Shown one piece after another: positions 32,645 to 38,718 of a stretch of 64,000 nt of DNA; the stretch's first letter is position 1, and each line of letters begins with the position of its first letter. The translations under genes were made by a program, and so were the position numbers. The notes beneath the pieces were generated by a model. It did not search any database and had not been told where the DNA came from. It saw only the letters and a list, made by a program, of their open reading frames with translations. Origin of the DNA: Clostridia bacterium (lineage in GTDB: Bacteria > Bacillota > Clostridia > Oscillospirales > Butyricicoccaceae); NCBI GenBank assembly GCA_017455565.1, contig JAFSZV010000042.1, forward strand, positions 1-64,000. The letters run 5' to 3'.

Positions 32645-33799
32645 ATGAAAAGAACCGTCATGAGCATCTTCGGAACGCGCCCCGAGGCGAACAAAATGTG
32701 TCCTCTGGTGCGGGAGCTGGAGAGCAGGGGAGAAATTGAATCTATCGTCTGCGTGACGGCGCAGCATCGGGAGATGCTGGACCAGATGCTGGCGGCGTTT
32801 GACGTGCATCCCGATTACGACCTGAACATCATGGAAAAGCGGCAGACGCTTTCCACCATCACCGCGAAGGCCATGACCGGGCTGGAGGGGATCTTGCAGA
32901 AGGTCCGCCCCGATATCGTTCTGGTCCACGGCGACACGACCACCACCTTTGCCTCGGCCCTTGCCGCGTTTTACAATCACATCGCCATCGGACATGTGGA
33001 GGCCGGGCTGCGCAGTTTCGACCTGCAGTCGCCCTATCCCGAAGAAGCAAACCGCCGGCTGGTGGGCGCCTTGGCCGACGTACACTTTTCGCCCACGAAA
33101 AACAACGCCGCAAATCTGCGGCGTGAGCGTATCAACGCGCCGGTTTTTGTGACGGGGAACACCGCCATCGACGCGCTCAAGCTGACGGTGCGTGAGGATT
33201 ATGCCTTTGAAAACGAGGCGCTGCGCAAGCTGCGCTTCGATCAGAAAAAGGTGATCGCCATCACGGCACATCGCCGGGAGAACTACGGCGCGCCTATGGA
33301 GAACATCATGTCGGCGTTGGGTCGGATCGCCCGGGCGCATCCCGAGGCGCAGCTCGTCTATCCCGTCCATCTCAGCCCCTATGTGCAGGAAACGGCGCAC
33401 CGGCATCTTGACGGGATCGAAAACGTGCTGCTGATCGATCCGCTGGGCGTGGCCGATATGCACAACCTGATGGCCCGCGCTTTTTTTGTCATGACCGATT
33501 CCGGCGGGCTTCAGGAGGAGGCGCCGGCGCTGGGCAAGCCCGTTCTGGTGCTTCGCCGCGAAACGGAACGGCCCGAGGCTGTGGAAGCGGGAACGGTGCG
33601 AGTGATCGGGACGGAGGAAGAAGCGATCGTTTCCGAGGCCGGGATCCTGCTTTCCGGCGGGGCGCGATATCATCAGATGGCCCACGCTGTCAATCCTTAC
33701 GGCGACGGCTTTGCCTGCCGCCGGATCGCAGACGACCTGCTGTATTATCTGGGTGAGCGGGATACGCCTGCCGAGGATTTTTCCGCAGGGGGAGCGTGA
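32645..33799 (+). CDS. wecB: UDP-N-acetylglucosamine 2-epimerase (non-hydrolysing)
   Basis: 384 residues of the WecB/MnaA family: FGTRPEANKMCPLV near 7-20, HGDTTTTFASALAAFY near 97-112, GHVEAGLRSFD and TDSGGLQEEAPALGKP near 286-301. It interconverts UDP-GlcNAc and UDP-ManNAc, the donor used by TagA. The ATG at 32645 follows AAGGAG. Placement next to tagO supports wall-polymer linkage synthesis. Confidence 0.93.
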   Translation: MKRTVMSIFGTRPEANKMCPLVRELESRGEIESIVCVTAQHREMLDQMLAAFDVHPDYDLNIMEKRQTLSTITAKAMTGLEGILQKVRPDIVLVHGDTTTTFASALAAFYNHIAIGHVEAGLRSFDLQSPYPEEANRRLVGALADVHFSPTKNNAANLRRERINAPVFVTGNTAIDALKLTVREDYAFENEALRKLRFDQKKVIAITAHRRENYGAPMENIMSALGRIARAHPEAQLVYPVHLSPYVQETAHRHLDGIENVLLIDPLGVADMHNLMARAFFVMTDSGGLQEEAPALGKPVLVLRRETERPEAVEAGTVRVIGTEEEAIVSEAGILLSGGARYHQMAHAVNPYGDGFACRRIADDLLYYLGERDTPAEDFSAGGA

Positions 33800-33805
33800 T
33801 GACCA

Positions 33806-34564
33806 ATGAAACGGCGCAGTCTTGCCGCACTCATCGCGGCGCTGGCAGTGATCGCCGTGGGAATCTTAATCAGTTTTTTCCTTTCCCTTACGGCGAAAAA
33901 CACGGGGAAATACACCATCTCCCTGCCCGGACAAAGCACGGCGACTATCGACGATATGGGCCTTATTCGGGAGAAAAACCGGGAGACGGTGCAGGCGGTC
34001 ACAATTGATGAGAAAAATGCGCAGGCCGTGATCGGCGCGTTGGAGCGGCCGGAACAGTATCAATGCACATATGTGATTACCTATCGTTACGGCGAAAACA
34101 CCGCCGCCTTTACCGGTATGATTGCCGTGAATGGCGCACGTTCTTATGCGCAAACGGTGAACGACGACGGGCAAGCGATGTTTTATGCGCTTTTGACAGA
34201 CCGCTGGAGCTATGTCTGGGGCGAAGACGAGATCTATCGCCGCTTTCCGCGAAAAAGCCGCGATGCGGATCTCTATGCCTGCGCGCCCACCTATGAGGAT
34301 CTGCTGGACATTCCGCAGGAGCAGATTCTGAAAGCGTATGTGGAAGAGCTGGATGGTCAGCTTTGCCTTGCGGTGCTGACCGGCGATCCCATGACGGACG
34401 AGTGGCAGGAATGGCGGATCCTGGTCGACAGCGGCATTTTGCTGACGATGGAAGCAAAAAACGGAATCGAAACAACGTATTCTGCCGTGTTGGGCACCTT
34501 GTCGCTGAACACGCCAGAAGAACGGTTGTTTCTTTTGCCGGACGAAAGATCCCCTGAAGCATAA
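33806..34564 (+). CDS. Secreted or membrane-anchored protein of unknown function
   Basis: 252 residues, unrecognised. Residues about 4-30 form a signal anchor (MKRRSLAALIAALAVIAVG). The extracellular part contains beta-rich segments such as QCTYVITYRYGENTAAFTGM and IETTYSAVLGTL, reminiscent of outer-leaflet lipoprotein-like folds, but there is no lipobox Cys. It follows the epimerase by six bases and probably belongs to the same transcript, which suggests a cell-envelope role (inference). Confidence 0.6.
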   Translation: MKRRSLAALIAALAVIAVGILISFFLSLTAKNTGKYTISLPGQSTATIDDMGLIREKNRETVQAVTIDEKNAQAVIGALERPEQYQCTYVITYRYGENTAAFTGMIAVNGARSYAQTVNDDGQAMFYALLTDRWSYVWGEDEIYRRFPRKSRDADLYACAPTYEDLLDIPQEQILKAYVEELDGQLCLAVLTGDPMTDEWQEWRILVDSGILLTMEAKNGIETTYSAVLGTLSLNTPEERLFLLPDERSPEA

Positions 34565-34591
34565 AACACCGCAGATTCTGCGGTGTTTTAT
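34562..34591. terminator. Bidirectional terminator
   Basis: TAAAACACCGCAGA-ttc-TGCGGTGTTTTAT, between convergent genes. Confidence 0.85.
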
Positions 34592-34609
34592 CAAAAGGGC
34601 AGATATCGG

Positions 34610-34930
34610 TCAAAAGCCAAGCAGAAGCAATACGCCGATGATCAAAAGCGTATCGCTGATGTTTTCACTTTCGTCCGCGACAAGAAAGTATACCAGCACC
34701 AGAAGCAGAACGGTGTCGGCATTCACATCGGGAAGCTTGACATTTCCGCCGAAAAGACTTTGCAGCAGACCGCTTTTTTTTGCGGGACTGTCCTCCGCCT
34801 GACCGGCATCTTCTTCTGTCACGTCCTGAAAGGGGAGCGGCGCGTCCTGTCCGGTCTCCGCCGCTCCGGGCAAAGATGCGGGCGCTGTTTCTGCGGCGTT
34901 ATCGTTGCCTGCCATGTATCGGCTGTACAC
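34610..34930 (-). CDS. Small membrane protein of an uncharacterised three-gene unit
   Basis: 106 residues. A polar, acidic N-terminal 70 residues precede a strongly hydrophobic end with VLLLVLVYFLVA and LLIIGVLLLLGF, likely one or two membrane segments at the C-terminus. The start is GTG behind a very strong GGGAGGTGAT. It lies four bases after the 164-residue gene and is the last of three tightly spaced minus-strand genes. No family name is known to me. Confidence 0.6.
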   Translation of the reverse strand: MYSRYMAGNDNAAETAPASLPGAAETGQDAPLPFQDVTEEDAGQAEDSPAKKSGLLQSLFGGNVKLPDVNADTVLLLVLVYFLVADESENISDTLLIIGVLLLLGF

Positions 34931-34934
34931 GTCA

Positions 34935-35429
34935 TCACCTCCCTAAAAGGTGCATGGCAGACATGGCGGCTTTTGCCACATTTGCCATTTTCAATGCCCG
35001 GTCGATGCTGCCGGCCCGCTCTTCCTTGAGATAAGGCCGCATTGCGTTGATCAGATCGACCCGCTCGCTTTTCAGCAGGTTTCCCTGTCCGGAAAGCGCC
35101 GTCATGAATTGCGGAAGCGCCGCGGCAAGCGCGGGAATCGCGGCGCCGGATGCGTTCGGCGCGGAGGATTCCTGCGGGGAACCGGGCGGAGCGGATCTCT
35201 TTTGCGCGGCGAGCTGCTGCAGAAGCGCCGTCAGGGAAGCCGCCGAACCGGATTCAGGCGCGTCGGCGGCGTTTGTCGGCGGCGGAGCGGATTGCTTTTC
35301 GGAAGATTCGGCTGAGCCCGGATCAGGACCATTCCGTTGGGCCAGAATGGCTTTCGCGGTTTCGACGACCTTTTTCATGCTGTCCTGATCTGTGACCAGA
35401 CGATTCAACCGCTCATCCAGGTCAGCCAT
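34935..35429 (-). CDS. Uncharacterised protein with low-complexity middle
   Basis: 164 residues. A helical N-terminus (LDERLNRLVTDQDSMKKVVE) is followed by a Pro/Ser/Ala-rich linker (about 35-100) and a helical C-terminus with FMTALSGQGNLLKSERVDLI and an ALKMANVAKAAMSAMHLLG end. No signal peptide. The middle gene of the trio, with six bases to its upstream neighbour and four to its downstream one. I recall similar small proteins in Clostridia but no function. Confidence 0.6.
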   Translation of the reverse strand: MADLDERLNRLVTDQDSMKKVVETAKAILAQRNGPDPGSAESSEKQSAPPPTNAADAPESGSAASLTALLQQLAAQKRSAPPGSPQESSAPNASGAAIPALAAALPQFMTALSGQGNLLKSERVDLINAMRPYLKEERAGSIDRALKMANVAKAAMSAMHLLGR

Positions 35430-35435
35430 GGTGAG

Positions 35436-35717
35436 TCAGATCCCCAGCACTTCTATGACCTTTGCAGCCATGGCGGTACCGTCCTTTGAACTGAGCAGAT
35501 TCTGCAGCAGGGCCCGGCCAGGATCGCGGTGTGCGTTTTGTGCCGCGCGGGCCGCTGCTTTCAATGCGTCGCCGCCGCTGCCGGCAATCATGTCGATCAG
35601 TTGACGGCCTGCAGGCGTGTTCATGACGGTGTTGTATTGATCCAGCCCTTTTATGATCTTCAGTCCCTGGGGCGACGACATCATGGAGCGTGCGGCGTTC
35701 TCGATTTCTCCGGACAT
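35436..35717 (-). CDS. Small helical protein, first gene of the uncharacterised trio
   Basis: 93 residues, predicted all-helical, with short repeats of the type GLKIIKGLDQYNTVMNTPAG and AAKVIEVLGI. AGGAGGAATCATT precedes the ATG, and a possible sporulation-type -10 lies about 30 bases upstream. Function unknown. Confidence 0.6.
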   Translation of the reverse strand: MSGEIENAARSMMSSPQGLKIIKGLDQYNTVMNTPAGRQLIDMIAGSGGDALKAAARAAQNAHRDPGRALLQNLLSSKDGTAMAAKVIEVLGI

Positions 35718-35746
35718 AATGATTCCTCCTTAACTCGTGTTATTCC

Positions 35747-35772
35747 AGTATATGACGCCGTGGCTTGAAAGT
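35747..35772 (-). promoter_or_regulatory. Candidate sigma-K/sigma-E promoter of the trio
   Basis: On the minus strand CATATACT (35754-35747) is preceded by AC (35772-35771) with 16 bases between, close to the sigma-K pattern. No convincing sigma-A promoter is seen. Weak because the motif is short. Confidence 0.3.
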
Positions 35773-35793
35773 GCCACCGAAAGGAAAGACAAT

Positions 35794-36255
35794 ATGAAAA
35801 TTTGCGTGTGCGCGGATTCTCACGGAAATCCAAAGGGCTTGCAAGAAATGCTTGACCGAGAGCGGCCGGAGGTCTTGCTCTTTTTAGGCGATGGAGAGCG
35901 CGATTGGAAATGGATCACGGTCCCGCGGGAAACCATGTTTTTTGCGGTCTGTGGCAACTGTGATCTTGCGTCGGCATGGCCGGCATCCGAGCGGATCGAG
36001 CTCTGCGGAAAGAGGATATTCTTGACGCACGGGCATTTTTACGGCGCGAAGTCCGGCCTTTACGGTCTGGAACGCTATGTGGCCGAGCATCCCGTGGATC
36101 TGGTGCTTTACGGCCATACGCATCATCCCGACTGGCAGAACGACGGTGTTTGCGATTACCTCTGCCCAGGCAGTATGGGCTATGGGGAAGAACGCTACGC
36201 GGTGATCCTCCTGAAGGAAAAGCAGCCCATCGACGTTTCGTTTCGACGACTGTAA
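35794..36255 (+). CDS. YfcE/MJ0936-type metallophosphodiesterase
   Basis: 153 residues. All dimetal motifs are present: ADSHGN near 7-12, LFLGDGERD near 29-37, CGNCD near 53-57, THGHFYG near 76-82 and GHTHHPDW near 108-115. Small proteins of this group hydrolyse phosphodiesters in vitro; physiological substrates are mostly unknown. AAAGGAAAG lies before the ATG. An insertion element begins five bases after its stop. Confidence 0.88.
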   Translation: MKICVCADSHGNPKGLQEMLDRERPEVLLFLGDGERDWKWITVPRETMFFAVCGNCDLASAWPASERIELCGKRIFLTHGHFYGAKSGLYGLERYVAEHPVDLVLYGHTHHPDWQNDGVCDYLCPGSMGYGEERYAVILLKEKQPIDVSFRRL

Positions 36256-36336
36256 AAAAGGGCGCGTTGCAAAATAGAGCCAGTTAAGGCAAAGGCACCA
36301 GCTTTCCCCGAAAAAAGGGTTGGCTGGCGTCTTTGT

Positions 36337-36850
36337 TTGCTGACAGACGCGCAGCTTGAGGAGCTGGATTACAGGAGACTGTACAAAGCGTTCTCGTGGA
36401 AAGGACGAAATTCGTCACCGACCCGCGGGTGTTATACAAGGTATTGTGCTATGCGGAAGAATTCCATATATGCAGCAACCGTCAGATCGCGGATGCCTGT
36501 CATAATCGGATCGACATGATCTGGCTTTTGGACGGGGAGCCGATGCCGGATCAGAGCGCCATTTCCAGGCTCAAGCGGCGCTGCGCGCAGAGATTAAATC
36601 TGTTTTACCAGCATGTCAGGCTGTTGGAAAAACAGGGAGAAACAGGCACAAGGTTGTTTTCATTGACGGGACGAAGCAGGCGCGCCGCGCCGGGGGGTAT
36701 ACGTTCTGCTGGCGCGGAAGCATTGAAAAGCATCTCAACAAGGTAAAGCAAGCCGTATTGGAAAAGACGGGCTTGAAAACACTGCTGGGACTGCAAAAGC
36801 GGCAGAATCAAACAGAGCCCGCCGAACTAAAATCTCTCCACACTCCGGCT
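36337..36850 (+). pseudogene. IS1182-family transposase remnant
   Basis: Similarity runs through several frames: LDYRRLYKAFSWKGR, then FVTDPRVLYKVLCYAEEFHI with CSNRQIADAC and MIWLLDGEPMPDQSAISRLK, then VVFIDGTKQARRAGGYTFCW with RGSIEKHLNK. These are the N-terminal and first catalytic-region motifs of IS1182 transposases (compare FIDGTK followed by YTFVW). The rest of the catalytic domain is missing and at least two frameshifts are present, so it is inactive. Confidence 0.75.
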
Positions 36851-36896
36851 CTTTTTGTTGTTTATTCCCAAAGCAACCTGTTTGTCGATAAAATGA

Positions 36897-36930
36897 GGGC
36901 GCGCTGCAATCTTCATTTTGCAACGCGCCC
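36897..36930 (-). terminator. Hairpin at the IS right end, probable terminator of the NlpC gene
   Basis: GGGCGCGCTGCAA pairs with TTGCAACGCGCCC (one mismatch) around an 8-base loop, inside and including the terminal repeat. It lies just beyond the stop of the convergent minus-strand gene. T-richness on that side is weak. Confidence 0.5.
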
Positions 36931-36949
36931 TAATTCTTTTGTGCGGTTA

Positions 36950-37870
36950 TCAGTCGCTCAGAACACGGCCGCAGCCGATGTAGTGATTGACGTAGTAGGT
37001 ATCGTCCAATCCGTCGTAACGGACGCCCTTTCCGGGAGAGGCGGCGTGAATGAACTGCCCGTCGCCCACATAGATGCCCACGTGGCCCACCTTGCTGCTG
37101 CCGCTGGTCTGAGAGAAGAAGACCAGATCGCCGGGCTTCAACTCCGACTTTTTGATGCGGACGGAATTGCTGTACTGCGTGGCAGAGGAGTGGGAGAGAG
37201 AAACGCCGAAGTGCGCGAATACATACTGGGTAAAGCCGGAGCAGTCAAAACCGCTGGGGCTTGTCCCACCGTAAACGTATTTGCAGCCCAGAAGGTCGGC
37301 GGCGTAATCAATGATTTCCTGCCGGGTCCCGTTGGCGGAAGATGTCGAACCAGAAGAGCTGGAGCCTGAGGAACCGGAAGAAGCGGTGTAGGGAACGATC
37401 GTCACATAGTCCGGAGAGATATAACCGGTATTGCCGTTGTATTGAACCTTGAACCAGCCGTTGTTGATGCCGATGATTTTGGCGATTTTGCCCTCATACA
37501 GCTTGGTGACGATGCTGTTTTCCGTTCCGGGCGCGCTGCGCATATTCAGCACGGCGGTCGTGACCTTGGCGCCGCCACACTCAATGTTCATGATGGGCTG
37601 CGGGGCGACATAGTCAGCGCTCATATAACCCACGGTACCCTGATAGGCGACCTTATACCAGCCTCCGGCCTCATCGAGGATGGCGACGCGGGTGTCGTTA
37701 TACAGCTTCCCGATGCTGGCAGAGTCGGTAGAGGGCTCCTTGCGGAAATTCACGGCGGAGTTGGTGGTGACGATCCCGCCCTGCACATCGTAGGCAAAGA
37801 CGGAAACGGTCAGCAGCGCGGCAAAGATGCAGGCAAGGATGAGAATACGGGTGACAGATCTCATTTTCAC
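36950..37870 (-). CDS. Secreted NlpC/P60 peptidoglycan endopeptidase with two SH3b domains
   Basis: 306 residues. A signal peptide (RILILACIFAALLTVSVFA, about 7-25) is followed by two bacterial SH3 domains (about 33-88 and 102-158), a Ser/Gly linker (SSGSSGSSSSGSTSS) and an NlpC/P60 domain with Cys210 in DCSGF, His263 in GHVGIYVG and a later His in FIHAAS. Such enzymes cut the D-Glu-diaminopimelate bond in stem peptides. The start is GTG at 37870 behind GGGAGG; ATG two codons later is possible. Confidence 0.92.
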   Translation of the reverse strand: MKMRSVTRILILACIFAALLTVSVFAYDVQGGIVTTNSAVNFRKEPSTDSASIGKLYNDTRVAILDEAGGWYKVAYQGTVGYMSADYVAPQPIMNIECGGAKVTTAVLNMRSAPGTENSIVTKLYEGKIAKIIGINNGWFKVQYNGNTGYISPDYVTIVPYTASSGSSGSSSSGSTSSANGTRQEIIDYAADLLGCKYVYGGTSPSGFDCSGFTQYVFAHFGVSLSHSSATQYSNSVRIKKSELKPGDLVFFSQTSGSSKVGHVGIYVGDGQFIHAASPGKGVRYDGLDDTYYVNHYIGCGRVLSD

Positions 37871-37896
37871 GGTGATACCTCCCGGTGAAGTGATGG

Positions 37897-38199
37897 TTAT
37901 TTTCCGCTGAGTGCTCTTTCCAGCCAGATAGAGCCGAGTTCCATGGCATCGTAAAGATTTCCGCGTTCAGCGGATTTGACCACGCGGTCGACAGAACTGA
38001 TCTCGGGGTCTGTGTACTGAAGCTGGATGGATACACGATCAGAAAGCGTATATCCGTCTTTGGGCTGCGAGGACAAGACCTGCAGCATGATGATGTATTT
38101 GTCAGCCATGCTGCCGTAATAAATGACAGAGTCCTTTCTCATCAGGGGATGACCCTTGTAAGTCAGGGGCAGGACGTCCTTTTTCCCGGTTGCTTCCAT
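37897..38199 (-). CDS. Conserved small protein of unknown function
   Basis: 100 residues from the ATG at 38199, which has CGGAGG upstream; earlier in-frame codons lie in the promoter. Visible features are LPLTYKGHPLMRKDSVIYYG and YIIMLQVLSSQPKDGYTLSD, then a helical end SIWLERAL. It seems soluble and cytoplasmic. I recall similar proteins in Oscillospirales genomes without an assigned role. It is followed after 26 bases by the NlpC gene on the same strand. Confidence 0.65.
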   Translation of the reverse strand: MEATGKKDVLPLTYKGHPLMRKDSVIYYGSMADKYIIMLQVLSSQPKDGYTLSDRVSIQLQYTDPEISSVDRVVKSAERGNLYDAMELGSIWLERALSGK

Positions 38200-38221
38200 A
38201 TGAATACCTCCGAATGCATTT

Positions 38222-38250
38222 AGTATAACAAAAAAGATTACAAAAGTCAA
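38222..38250 (-). promoter_or_regulatory. Sigma-A promoter (minus strand)
   Basis: Minus-strand TTGACT (38250-38245) and TATACT (38227-38222), 17-base spacing, in an AT-rich gap. Confidence 0.75.
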
Positions 38251-38277
38251 ACAAAACAGTTACAAAAAATAAACAAA

Positions 38278-38308
38278 AATGCCGCCGGAATTTTGGCGGC
38301 GGCATTTT
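38278..38308 (-). terminator. Terminator after ireB
   Basis: AATGCCGCC-ggaatttt-GGCGGCGGCATT flanked by A and T runs; on the minus strand it is followed by TTTTTG. Confidence 0.8.
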
Positions 38309-38328
38309 GACTCCGCAGGGAGATCCGT

Positions 38329-38577
38329 TCAATCGGAAAGATAATGCCGCACCAGCTCCTGCAACAGCTCGTCACGGTCGATCTTGCGGATCAGCGTGCG
38401 CGCGTTGTTGTGGTTGGTGATATAAGTGGGATCCTCCGACAGAATGTATCCAACAATCTGATTGATGGGATTATAGCCCTTTTCCTGCAGCGCGTCATAC
38501 ACCGCGGTCAGGACCTGCTTCATCTCCAGATCGGCGTCGTCACTGATTTTAAACTTCCGCGTTCCGTCCAATAACAT
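38329..38577 (-). CDS. ireB: IreB-family regulatory phosphoprotein (UPF0297, ReoM-like)
   Basis: 82 residues, usual size. The family core [20 protein letters not shown] then [15 protein letters not shown] and [19 protein letters not shown] is clear. In Enterococcus and Listeria these proteins are phosphorylated by PASTA Ser/Thr kinases and control cell-wall synthesis by influencing MurA degradation. The ATG at 38577 has GGAGGGG upstream. In many Firmicutes ireB lies near alaS and mltG; here it is in a separate locus. Confidence 0.92.
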   Translation of the reverse strand: MLLDGTRKFKISDDADLEMKQVLTAVYDALQEKGYNPINQIVGYILSEDPTYITNHNNARTLIRKIDRDELLQELVRHYLSD

Positions 38578-38624
38578 GAGATCCCCTCCAAACTGAATTG
38601 CGATCATAAATCAATATCAATAGC

Positions 38625-38653
38625 ATTATACATCAGTCCAGCATTAAAGTAAA
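38625..38653 (-). promoter_or_regulatory. Sigma-A promoter of ireB
   Basis: Minus-strand TTTACT (38653-38648) and TATAAT (38630-38625) spaced 17 bases. Confidence 0.65.
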
Positions 38654-38676
38654 GGGAAAAAGCGAACAAAATTACG

Positions 38677-38709
38677 AAAAAAAGCCGGGACGAGGTATTC
38701 GCCCCGGCT
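38677..38709 (-). terminator. Terminator of the pheST operon
   Basis: Minus-strand stem AGCCGGG/CCCGGCT followed by seven T residues, ten bases after the pheT stop. Confidence 0.8.
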
Positions 38710-38718
38710 GAAAGAGGA

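Larger units (their letters stand above)
36260..36930. mobile_element. Internally deleted IS1182-like element with perfect 16-bp terminal repeats
   Basis: GGGCGCGTTGCAAAAT at 36260-36275 is repeated as its exact reverse complement at 36915-36930. Between them lies a broken IS1182-type transposase. At 671 bases the element is under half the size of a complete IS1182 member, so it is a non-autonomous derivative. No obvious target-site duplication is seen. It is bounded by the phosphodiesterase stop on the left and the NlpC gene 3' end on the right. Confidence 0.75.
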
